A stretch of 64,000 nt of DNA from a bacterium (GTDB lineage Bacteria; Gemmatimonadota; Gemmatimonadetes; Longimicrobiales; RSA9), in NCBI GenBank assembly GCA_003242735.1, contig QGVH01000013.1, positions 1 to 64,000 of the forward strand. The letters are read 5' to 3'. A program made the position numbers and the translations under genes. Shown here one piece after another: positions 1 through 7,811 of the stretch. The notes under the pieces are model-generated. The model was not told the origin of the DNA. It searched no databases and saw nothing but the letters and a program-made list of their open reading frames with translations. How positions within the stretch are numbered: the stretch's first letter is position 1; every line of letters begins with the position of its first letter.

Positions 1-2631
1 GCGGTCAAGGAGTTCCGCGTCATGATGACGCCGACGGACGTGCGGCAGGGCAACTTCGCCGGCATGCTCGTCAACGCCGTGACCAAGAGCGGCACCAACG
101 AGTTCCACGGCGGCGCGGTCTTCAGCTACCGCAACGAGTCCATGGCGGCGCAGCCGTTGCGCGAGCCGGAATACAACGTCGCGCAGTACGGGTTCCACAT
201 CGGCGGCCCGATCATCAAGGACCGGCTGCACTTCTTCATCGCGTCCGAGTGGCAGCAGCGCTCCACGCCGGCCAGCGGTCCGTACTACACGGCGAGCGGC
301 GCGCCCTCGCCCGAGCCCAACGCGCCCGCGGTCCCACTCGACAGCCTCCGGGTGATCGCCGACATCATGCGGCAGCAGTACGGGTTCGATGTGGGCGGCG
401 TCGGACCCGTGGACCTCGAGACGCCGCTGACGAACCTGTTCGGCCGGATCGACTTCGCGATCTCGCCCAACCACCGGCTCGTGCTGCGGCAGCTCATCAA
501 CCGCGCGGAGGACGGCTCCTTCTTCCGCAACAGCAACACGCTGACCCCCTCCGCGAACGCCCAGAACTCCGGCTTCCGGTTCGGCTCCAACATGTTCACG
601 CGGGTCAACCGGAACAACTCGACGGTGCTCCAGCTCTACTCCAACTTCCAGAACGGGATCTCCAACGAGCTGATCGTCGGGTACAACACCATCGAGGACA
701 TCCGCGAGGTCCCGGTCGCCGCGCCGGAGATCAGCGTGGGCGTGGGCAACCCCCCGCGCGCCGTCACGTTCGGCACCGAGCAGTTCTCGCCGAACAACAT
801 CCTGGAGCAGGACATCATCGAGGTCGTCAACAACGTGACGATCCCGTTCGGTGACCACACGATCACCGTCGGCGGGCGGTTCGACCACACGCACATCTAC
901 AACAACTTCGCGCAGCGCTCGTACGGCGTGTACGTCTTCCCCACGATCGAGGACCTGCGGAACGGCAGGCCGAGCAGCTACTCGATCGGCTACGACAACA
1001 GCGGCACGGGGAAGGGCATCCCGGCGGACTTCCGGGTGCAGATGTACAGCCTGTACGCGCAGGACCAGTGGACGGTCAACGACCGACTCACCCTGACGTA
1101 CGGGCTGCGGGCGGACATCCCGCGGTTCCTGGATCGTCCGCTCCTGAACCAGCGGCTGCTCGACTCCCTCGCCGTGAACCGGCACGAGCCGATCCGCACC
1201 GATGGGGTTCCCAAGACGCAGGTCCTGTGGTCGCCGCGCTTCGGCTTCAACTACGACCCGACCGGCGACCAGCGGAACCAGGTGCGCGGCAACATCGGCA
1301 TCTTCACCGGCCCGCCGCCCTACATCCTGCTTGGCAACGCCTTTGCCAACACGGGCCTGGGCCTCGTCACGCTCAACTGCAACGGTGATGCAACGCCGGA
1401 GTTCACGCTGGACGTGACGCAGCTCCCCAGGGCGTGCGCGGGGCAGGCGCCGCCCGCGCCGGGGCAGGCCTGGACCGCCGGGGTCAACACAACGGACCCG
1501 AACTTCAAGTACCCGCAGTACCTGGGCATGTCCCTCGGGTTCGACCGTCAGCTCCCGTACAACACGGTGCTGACCGTCGAGGGCATGTACCGGAAGGCGA
1601 TCAACGGCGTGCTGGTCCGCGACCTCAACCTCAAGGGGCCGCGGATGGTGAATGGTCAGCCCTACCGTGACCGGGAGGGGCGCGTGCTGTACGCGGACAC
1701 GATCCTGCCGGACGGGAGGGTCCAGAACGATGGCCAGCGCGTCATCGCATCGCTGACGGAAGGCATCATCGACGTGACGAATCAGTCCGAGGACTACAAC
1801 TACAGCCTCTCGGTGCAACTCAACCGCCGGTTCTCCGAGTCGTTCGAGGCGACTGTCGGGTACACGTACATGCAGTCCAAGGACGTCCAGAGCCTGACCT
1901 CCGACCGCGCGATCTCGAACTGGCGGAACGGCCGGCAGCTCTCGACGTCCCACGACGACCTGACGCCGACGACGTCGTACTTCGAGCGGCCGCACCGGAT
2001 CGTGGCCTACGGCACGTACACGCTGCCGTGGAAGCTCACGGACATCTCGGTGTACTACGAAGGGATCTCGGGCACGCCCATCACGTACACGGCGACCGCG
2101 GATCTGAACGGCGATGGGTGGGCGAACGACCCCATCTACGTGCCGCGGGACGCCACGGATCCGAACGAGATCCGGATCGGCACCGGTGTCGGGACGGCTT
2201 TTGAGCCGGACCCGGATGCCGCGCGTGCCTTCGAGGACTTCATCAAGAAGCAGCGCTGCCTGGACAAGCAGCGCGGCAAGATCATGGAGCGGAACAGCTG
2301 CCGGAGCCCGTTCCAGCACCGGCTGGACGTCTCGATCCGGCAGTCGATCCCGCAGTTCCGTGGGAACCAGCTCACGGTGCAGCTCGACATCTTCAACTTC
2401 CTCAACTTCCTGAACAGGGATTGGGGCCTGATCAAGCTGCCCACGCTGAGCCCGACGTTCCCGGACCAGCGTGTTCTGATCCACCAGCGCCGGAACCCGG
2501 GGCCGTTGAGCGAGTCGGTCCCGACGTACCAGTTGGATCCGAAGGTGTGGAAGGACGGCGCGGGGCCGTTCGATGCCGTGGCGAACTCGAGCTACTACCA
2601 GATGCAGCTCACGGTCCGCTACGCCTTCTGA
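1..2631 (+). CDS. TonB-dependent receptor, Oar-like, C-terminal part (5' end outside window)
   Basis: Outer-membrane gated channel for large substrates, energised through TonB; the substrate cannot be read from sequence. The open frame runs from the first base, so the N-terminus (signal peptide, probable carboxypeptidase-like domain, start of the plug) lies outside. The visible part opens at the end of the plug with the VTKSGTNEFHG motif typical of Oar-like receptors of Acidobacteria, Gemmatimonadota and Bacteroidota. About 800 residues of alternating barrel strands and long polar loops follow, with GYTYMQSKD and LDIFNFLNF strands. It ends in LTVRYAF, with the terminal aromatic residue that the BAM complex recognises. 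A strong hairpin lies 46 bases downstream. Certain as a TonB-type barrel; the Oar-like assignment is by motif only. Confidence 0.9.
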   Translation, partial: AVKEFRVMMTPTDVRQGNFAGMLVNAVTKSGTNEFHGGAVFSYRNESMAAQPLREPEYNVAQYGFHIGGPIIKDRLHFFIASEWQQRSTPASGPYYTASGAPSPEPNAPAVPLDSLRVIADIMRQQYGFDVGGVGPVDLETPLTNLFGRIDFAISPNHRLVLRQLINRAEDGSFFRNSNTLTPSANAQNSGFRFGSNMFTRVNRNNSTVLQLYSNFQNGISNELIVGYNTIEDIREVPVAAPEISVGVGNPPRAVTFGTEQFSPNNILEQDIIEVVNNVTIPFGDHTITVGGRFDHTHIYNNFAQRSYGVYVFPTIEDLRNGRPSSYSIGYDNSGTGKGIPADFRVQMYSLYAQDQWTVNDRLTLTYGLRADIPRFLDRPLLNQRLLDSLAVNRHEPIRTDGVPKTQVLWSPRFGFNYDPTGDQRNQVRGNIGIFTGPPPYILLGNAFANTGLGLVTLNCNGDATPEFTLDVTQLPRACAGQAPPAPGQAWTAGVNTTDPNFKYPQYLGMSLGFDRQLPYNTVLTVEGMYRKAINGVLVRDLNLKGPRMVNGQPYRDREGRVLYADTILPDGRVQNDGQRVIASLTEGIIDVTNQSEDYNYSLSVQLNRRFSESFEATVGYTYMQSKDVQSLTSDRAISNWRNGRQLSTSHDDLTPTTSYFERPHRIVAYGTYTLPWKLTDISVYYEGISGTPITYTATADLNGDGWANDPIYVPRDATDPNEIRIGTGVGTAFEPDPDAARAFEDFIKKQRCLDKQRGKIMERNSCRSPFQHRLDVSIRQSIPQFRGNQLTVQLDIFNFLNFLNRDWGLIKLPTLSPTFPDQRVLIHQRRNPGPLSESVPTYQLDPKVWKDGAGPFDAVANSSYYQMQLTVRYAF

Positions 2632-2677
2632 TCCCGGTATCGGGCCGGCCCCGGCCGCGGCGGCCCCGATCCTGGTG

Positions 2678-2723
2678 GGAAACGCGAGCGCTCCCGCCCC
2701 GTGCGGGGGCGCTTCGCGTTTCC
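2678..2723 (+). terminator. Hairpin terminator after the TonB receptor
   Basis: A 20-base left arm (2678-2697) and a 21-base right arm (2703-2723) pair almost perfectly around a CCCGT loop, with one T bulge and one G-T pair. There is no T-run after it, so it is either a U-less terminator or a 3' stabilising structure. Confidence 0.6.
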
Positions 2724-2806
2724 TGGGGAGGGCTGGCCCTCACGGCGTCATCGTGCGATCTTTCGGCCATGCAGCGAGCGAGGAGCGGGATGCGGGAGGA
2801 GCGGGC

Positions 2807-3844
2807 GTGAGGGTGGCGGCACGTCGGGGCGCGAAGCGGCGCTCGACGCTGGCTCTCGTGCTGGCCGGTTTCCTCGCGGCGTGCGGGCCGGGCCAGCCGC
2901 CGGCGCCCGCCCGGCAGGAGCCGCCGGGGACATGGGAGGGCGCGGCGGAGTCGCCAGCGCCCGGGCAAGCGGGCGAGTCCGCCGGCGGGCAGGGAGCGGA
3001 CCCGGCGGCGTCCCTCACCATCACCGTGCTCCGCGTCACCTCCACGGCCGGCGGCGGGGACGCGATCCTCGTGGCGGACTCGGCGGCAGAGCCGCCGCGT
3101 CACGTGCTGATTGACGCCGGAGACGACGCCACTGCGGCGCGTTTCCTGCGCGAGGCCGGGATCGAAGCCCTGGACCTGCTCGTTCTCACCCATGCACACC
3201 ACGACCACTACGGCGGCATGGACGAGGTGCTGGACGCCGTACAAGTTCGCGCGTTCGCCTTCAACGGCCAGGTCCGGAGCGCCGTCACCTATCGCCGGCT
3301 GCTGGAGCGAGTCGAGCGTGAGGTGCCGCTCATCATCGTCGTGGACTCTGTGAGACGCGTGCGGCTCGGGGAAGGGGAAGACGCGACCACGCTCACGCTG
3401 ATCCCTCCGCTCCCCACGCACCTGCACGAGGACACGGACCACGGCGAGCGCCTCAACGAGGGCTCACTCGCCGTGCGCGTCGAGCGCGGCGGCTTCTCCT
3501 TCTTGACGACCGGCGATGCCGAGCACGCGGCGAACCGCCGCTTCGCCACGCTGTTCCCCTCGCTGGTGGACGTGGACGTGCTGAAGCTGGGGCACCACGG
3601 TTCGACGGACGCGACGGACCGGGCGTGGCTCGCCGCCACGACGCCCGCCGTCGCGATCATCAGCGCGAACGGGACCACGCATCCGCACGCACCGGTCCTC
3701 GCGCTCGTGAAGCGGCTCGGCATCCCGCTGTACTGCACACCCCAGCACGGTACCGTGCGCATCCGGGTCGGACCGGAGGGCGCCTATCGCATCACGACAG
3801 AGCTGCCGGCCGACCGCGCGTGCGAGCCAGGGAGATCACGATGA
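2807..3844 (+). CDS. ComEC/Rec2-like metallo-beta-lactamase-fold lipoprotein
   Basis: Predicted secreted metal-dependent hydrolase of the family formed by the C-terminal domain of ComEC; its substrate is unknown, possibly a nucleic acid or nucleotide. The GTG start at 2807 is chosen because GGGAGGA ends six bases before it and because it gives a clean lipoprotein signal: basic KRR, hydrophobic stretch, lipobox LAAC. A Pro/Ala/Gly-rich linker follows. The metal motif HAHHDH lies at residues 129-134, GDAEH in mid-domain, and LGHHGST (His263-264), the ComEC signature, later on. The channel-forming part of ComEC is absent, so this is a stand-alone nuclease-type domain outside the inner membrane. 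Its stop overlaps the next start in ATGA, which couples the two genes. Confidence 0.85.
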   Translation: MRVAARRGAKRRSTLALVLAGFLAACGPGQPPAPARQEPPGTWEGAAESPAPGQAGESAGGQGADPAASLTITVLRVTSTAGGGDAILVADSAAEPPRHVLIDAGDDATAARFLREAGIEALDLLVLTHAHHDHYGGMDEVLDAVQVRAFAFNGQVRSAVTYRRLLERVEREVPLIIVVDSVRRVRLGEGEDATTLTLIPPLPTHLHEDTDHGERLNEGSLAVRVERGGFSFLTTGDAEHAANRRFATLFPSLVDVDVLKLGHHGSTDATDRAWLAATTPAVAIISANGTTHPHAPVLALVKRLGIPLYCTPQHGTVRIRVGPEGAYRITTELPADRACEPGRSR

Positions 3845-4155
3845 GCGGGGAGCGCCTGGAGGAGAGCCCGCAGGGCCGCCTGGAGGAGCACCGGGTCGTG
3901 GTGGACCGGTTCGAGGGAGACCTGGCCGTCGTCGAGGTGGACGGCGACCGGTTCCTGGACCTGCCGCGGTGGTTGCTTCCGCCCGGCACCCGCGAGGACG
4001 ACGTCGTCGCTCTCACGATCCGCGTCTCACCCGATGGCTCCGTGACGTGCACCGCCCGCGTGGATGCAGGGGCGACCGCGGCGGCGCGGGCGGAGGCGGA
4101 GCGCCTCATCGAGCGGCTCAGGCAGAAGGATCCGGGCGGCGACATCGTCCTGTGA
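3841..4155 (+). CDS. DUF3006-like protein
   Basis: A 104-residue protein without signal peptide. Its first half forms a short beta-rich module (VVVDRFEGDLAVVEVDG, then DLPRWLLPPGTREDDVV) that matches the DUF3006 pattern. The C-terminus is a charged helix with AEAERLIERL. Genes of this family often sit directly beside ComEC-like MBL hydrolases, as here, where start and stop share ATGA. The role is unknown. The partner is predicted to be extracytoplasmic and this protein cytoplasmic, so a direct complex is not obvious. Confidence 0.75.
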   Translation: MSGERLEESPQGRLEEHRVVVDRFEGDLAVVEVDGDRFLDLPRWLLPPGTREDDVVALTIRVSPDGSVTCTARVDAGATAAARAEAERLIERLRQKDPGGDIVL

Positions 4156-4233
4156 CGGCGCCCGGGCCCCGCCGGGCCGAACCCTGCTCTCCGCCTCCCC
4201 GCAACCGTCCTTCGAGATCCGCTCCTGCGCGCC

Positions 4234-5304
4234 TCAGCGGCCCGGCGCGGCCGAGAGCGCCGCCTCCGCCTCGGCGGTCAACGCCGCGATCTCACGCTTC
4301 ACCGACTCCACCATCGCCACCTTCTCCTGCCAGTGCAGGAACGCGCTCTGGAACCCCATCACCGCGATGTCACACAGCTCTTCCCACGTGAAGCCGAGGT
4401 ACTTGTGCGCGCGCCAGTACTCCTCGGTCACCGTGGTGGCGCTCATCAGCCGGTTGTCCGTGTTGAGCGTGACCACCAGGCCTTCGTCGTAGTAGAGCCG
4501 GAGCGGGTGCTCCTCGAAGCTCGGGACCGCACGAGTCTGGACGTTCGAGGTGAGGCAGATCTCCAGCGGGATGCGGAAGTCGTTGACGTACTGCATGAGG
4601 TCCGGGTCCTCGAACAGACGCGTGCCGTGGCCGATGCGGTTCGCCTTGCAGTAGTGCAGCGCCTGATGGATCGACTCCGGCCCGTAGGCCTCGCCCGCGT
4701 GGATCGTCGTGGCGATGTTCCGGTTGATCACCGTGTAGAACGCGTCCTTGTGCTTCTTGGCCGGGTAGTTGTATTCGGCGCCAGCGAGGTCGAAGGCGAC
4801 GACCCCACGGTTCTTGAAGGCCACGGTCAGATCCGCGAGGTCGCGGGACGTCTCAGGGCTCATGTTGCGGATGCCGCAGATGATGAGTCCTGTGCGGATG
4901 TCGAAGTCCTGCTCGGCACGGCGCAATCCGCGCAGCGGCGCTTCGACCGCCTCCGTCACCGGCATTCCTTTCTCGGTGTGGAGGATCGGCGAAAAGCGGA
5001 CCTCCATGTAACGGACGTTCTCCCGCGCGGCGTCCTCGGCCAGCTCGTACGCGATGCGCTCGAGCGCGTCCGGGGTCTGCATCACGCGGAGCGTGACGTC
5101 GAACCGGGCAAGGTAGTCCACGAGCGAGTGCGCGTCCTTCACGTGCATGTAGTCGCGCAGCTCCTCGGGATCCATCGTCGGCAGCTCGACCCCCTGTTCC
5201 CGGGCCAGCTCCACCATCGTCTCGGGTCGGAGCGAGCCGTCCAGGTGGACGTGCAGGTCGGTCTTGGGCAGTCTCTCGAGCAACTCTCGGGTCACCGGGA
5301 TCAT
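4234..5304 (-). CDS. add: Adenosine deaminase
   Basis: Hydrolyses adenosine or deoxyadenosine to inosine and ammonia in purine salvage; cytoplasmic, zinc-dependent. At 356 residues it has the normal length. Metal and catalytic motifs are in order: HVHLDGS near residue 20, HAGEA near 200, TSNVQT near 255, and LNTDN near 283 where many family members have NTDDP. It starts 13 bases after the CpdB-like nucleotidase that would produce nucleosides from nucleotides, so the pair makes a nucleotide-to-inosine salvage route at the end of the purine gene run. A related aminodeoxyfutalosine deaminase cannot be fully excluded. Confidence 0.9.
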   Translation of the reverse strand: MIPVTRELLERLPKTDLHVHLDGSLRPETMVELAREQGVELPTMDPEELRDYMHVKDAHSLVDYLARFDVTLRVMQTPDALERIAYELAEDAARENVRYMEVRFSPILHTEKGMPVTEAVEAPLRGLRRAEQDFDIRTGLIICGIRNMSPETSRDLADLTVAFKNRGVVAFDLAGAEYNYPAKKHKDAFYTVINRNIATTIHAGEAYGPESIHQALHYCKANRIGHGTRLFEDPDLMQYVNDFRIPLEICLTSNVQTRAVPSFEEHPLRLYYDEGLVVTLNTDNRLMSATTVTEEYWRAHKYLGFTWEELCDIAVMGFQSAFLHWQEKVAMVESVKREIAALTAEAEAALSAAPGR

Positions 5305-5317
5305 GAGTCTCTCGCAG

Positions 5318-7759
5318 TCAGGGTTCGGGATTGTCGGGCCGCGGGGGCGCCGTGCTGCCGACAGCCGTTCGCCCGGCCGCCGTGGCGGCGGAACGGAAAC
5401 GGCCGTCGCGCGGCGGCCGCACGGGCTGCGGCAGGGTGTTCAGGTAGTCGAGCAGTGCTTCCGCCGGCGCGCGGCCGATGTCCTCGCGCACGAGCGCCTG
5501 GGCGAGGACGGGAGGAGCGTTGGCCGCATCCATGAGGTCCGCTGGCACGGCGACCGAGTACACGAGGTCTGGCTTCAGCTCGAACCCGTCCTCCAGCCGC
5601 ACGCCCAGGACGCGGTGGCCAGGCGGCGCAGCGGGGTCGTAACGGACGATCACGCCGCTCAGCGCTGCTGCGGGTGAATCCTGGGCGAGCATCTGCTCCA
5701 GGAGTGCGCGGAGCTGGATCCCACTCAGGTACACGCGCACGATTCCACCCGGTCCCGGGAGAACGCGGCGCACCGCAGCGGCGTCCGCTGGGCCCGCGGC
5801 GAGATCGGCGCCGAGCGCGCCGGAGTGCACCAGCCCGATGTGGGTGCCCGCCGCCCACCGGATCGCGTCCGCGGCGATACGCCCGAGCGAACTCTCCCCA
5901 GCGCTGCGGACCAGCGGCGCGGCCAGCACGGGGGTCCCGGGCGGCGCGGCCGCCAGCGTACGTGCCTCCCGGTCGAGCTGCTCGGCCAGCGCACGCTCCA
6001 CGGCGGCGGCGGGGACGATCCGCCAGTTCTCCCGGAAGTCGTCCTCCGGCCGGAGCTCGCCCCGCCGGCGCACCTCCTCGATCAGCAGCTCCCGGATGTC
6101 CTCGCCACGGTCGTAGACCACGGGCGCGTTCACGAGCATCGTGTAGCCGCCACCTCCGCTCTGTCGGTAGCTGTTCACCGCCATGGTGAACGTCTGGTCC
6201 GGCCGAACGGGCTCTCCCCTGTAGCGCAGCTCCACGATGCGGTTGCCGACCGGGCGGCTCAGATCGATCACGTAGTCCACGCCGCTGACCACGTCGAAGT
6301 TGTAGCCCGGCACATCGAAGTTCGTGACCGTGCCCCCGCCGGGCGGCGGCCATCCGCGGTAGTACTCGGCGGACTTCTCGAGGAACGCCTTCAACTGTGC
6401 GCCCGTGATGCGCACGGCGCGGAGCGTGTTCTCGTAAATGTAGATGCCCGCGACGTCGGCGATCGTGATCGGCCCGCGAGGCAGCGCGGCATCCAGACGG
6501 AACGCCGCCGCGGCGGAGAGGTCCGCGCCGGTGACCCGGCGCTGCACCTCGTTGATGAAGTCCATGAGCGGCGTGTCCCGTACCCGCGCCTCACTGGCGG
6601 ACAGGGTCGCCGTTGCCCGGCCGATCACCGAATTCACGTGGGCGAGGGTGCGCTCGTGGGCGTCGGAGAGGGAATCCAGGAGTGCGGTGTTCACGCGCCC
6701 GGGATCGGGGCGGAGGAGGGAGCCGCTCCGGGAGACGACAGCCCATGTCCCGCGCCCGCGGCGCACGAGCCGCACCTCGGCGGCGGCCAGACTCCGCGCC
6801 CAGTGCCCGGCCTGGAGCAGCAGGGTGCTGCCGATGGTGGTGTCGGCGAGCTCGCGGTGCGTGTGGCCCAGGAATACGATGTCGACCCCCTCGAGCTCGC
6901 GGGCGATCCGGGCTGCGTCGTTCTCCGGCGGCAGGCCCAGCTCCGCGGCATCGTACGAGGACCCCTCCAGCCCGCCGTGCGAGAGGACCACCACGATGTC
7001 CGCCCCCCGGGCGCGCAGCTCCGCGACCACCGGCCGCAGCGACGCGACGGGGTCCCGGAACTCGAGCACGCCCTCGACGCGGGCCCGGTTCCAGAGTCCG
7101 GTGCCGGGCGTGGTCGTCCCGGTGATGCCGATGAGCAGCGTGTCTCCGTCCGGCACCACGTGGGGAACGAGGACATACGGCTCGTAGGCGTGCTCTCCCG
7201 TGCCCGCGCGGAAGATGTTGGCGGTGACGAACGGGAAGCTCGCCTGCGCGATCGCGCGGTCCAGGTACTCGATGCCGTAGTCGAACTCGTGGTTCCCGAT
7301 CGTCGCGGCGGTGTAGCCGAGCAGGTCCATCGCCCGGATGATCGGGTTGGGCGCTCCGCGCTCCACGCGCGCGTATACCAGCGCGAGCGGGGTGCCCTGG
7401 AGCAGGTCGCCCGAATCGAAGAGGTAGACCCGGCCCGGGTGCGCGGCGCGTACGCTGTCGACCAGCGGCGCGAGCAGGCCGAGCCCGTGCGGCGCTTCGG
7501 ACAGGGCGTAGTAGTCGTAGGGGGGGATCCAGCCGTGGACGTCCGTGGTGCCGAGCAGCACCAGGGTGAGCGTGTCCGCGGGAGTCTGGACAGCGGCGCG
7601 CGCGGGATCCGGCCGCGGCACGTCGGCGCCGCGGGGACGCGGCCCCGCGGGCGTGCACGCGGCGGCCAGACCGAGCAGTAGGGCCCCGATGCACACGAGC
7701 GGCCGCAATGCGGCCGCTCGCTGTGGATCCCTGCCAGAGCGGTTGTTCCGGCTTCCCAT
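5318..7759 (-). CDS. CpdB/UshA-like nucleotidase lipoprotein with a second C-terminal domain
   Basis: Exported bifunctional 2',3'-cyclic-nucleotide phosphodiesterase/5'-nucleotidase-type enzyme that releases nucleosides outside the inner membrane. The N-terminus has a hydrophobic stretch ending in a lipobox-like LAAAC. The calcineurin-like metallophosphatase domain (about residues 50-350) shows TDVHGW, GNHEFDYG, a SHGG histidine and GHTHREL. A 5'-nucleotidase C-terminal domain of the CpdB subtype follows (about 390-560; YENTLRAV, SGGGGYTM). A second C-terminal-like domain spans about 610-745 (ESSLGRIAADA, SGALGADL). At 813 residues it is longer than CpdB (about 650) because of this repeat. 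Promoter-like boxes sit just upstream of the ATG, so it may be expressed apart from ppdK. Confidence 0.85.
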   Translation of the reverse strand: MGSRNNRSGRDPQRAAALRPLVCIGALLLGLAAACTPAGPRPRGADVPRPDPARAAVQTPADTLTLVLLGTTDVHGWIPPYDYYALSEAPHGLGLLAPLVDSVRAAHPGRVYLFDSGDLLQGTPLALVYARVERGAPNPIIRAMDLLGYTAATIGNHEFDYGIEYLDRAIAQASFPFVTANIFRAGTGEHAYEPYVLVPHVVPDGDTLLIGITGTTTPGTGLWNRARVEGVLEFRDPVASLRPVVAELRARGADIVVVLSHGGLEGSSYDAAELGLPPENDAARIARELEGVDIVFLGHTHRELADTTIGSTLLLQAGHWARSLAAAEVRLVRRGRGTWAVVSRSGSLLRPDPGRVNTALLDSLSDAHERTLAHVNSVIGRATATLSASEARVRDTPLMDFINEVQRRVTGADLSAAAAFRLDAALPRGPITIADVAGIYIYENTLRAVRITGAQLKAFLEKSAEYYRGWPPPGGGTVTNFDVPGYNFDVVSGVDYVIDLSRPVGNRIVELRYRGEPVRPDQTFTMAVNSYRQSGGGGYTMLVNAPVVYDRGEDIRELLIEEVRRRGELRPEDDFRENWRIVPAAAVERALAEQLDREARTLAAAPPGTPVLAAPLVRSAGESSLGRIAADAIRWAAGTHIGLVHSGALGADLAAGPADAAAVRRVLPGPGGIVRVYLSGIQLRALLEQMLAQDSPAAALSGVIVRYDPAAPPGHRVLGVRLEDGFELKPDLVYSVAVPADLMDAANAPPVLAQALVREDIGRAPAEALLDYLNTLPQPVRPPRDGRFRSAATAAGRTAVGSTAPPRPDNPEP

Positions 7760-7765
7760 GACGAG

Positions 7766-7794
7766 AATCTACCGGCCGCCCCGGAGGGGGGCAA
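7766..7794 (-). promoter_or_regulatory. Promoter of the CpdB-like gene, predicted leaderless
   Basis: On the minus strand TTGCCC (7794-7789), a 17-base spacer and TAGATT (7771-7766) are followed after only six bases by the ATG at 7759. Transcription would start about at the start codon. No Shine-Dalgarno sequence is present. Confidence 0.5.
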
Positions 7795-7811
7795 GCCTCG
7801 ACGCCTCCCGT

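Noticed and set aside
2573-2806. Longer N-terminus for the ComEC-like lipoprotein (start at 2573)
   Set aside because: It would overlap the TonB gene and precede the lipoprotein signal by 78 residues; the GTG at 2807 has a good ribosome-binding site and places the signal at the N-terminus.
3969-4391. Long Arg/Pro-rich open frames opposite or beside add and the nucleotidase
   Set aside because: They are frame shadows of real genes in GC-rich DNA: compositionally extreme, no motifs, no start signals.
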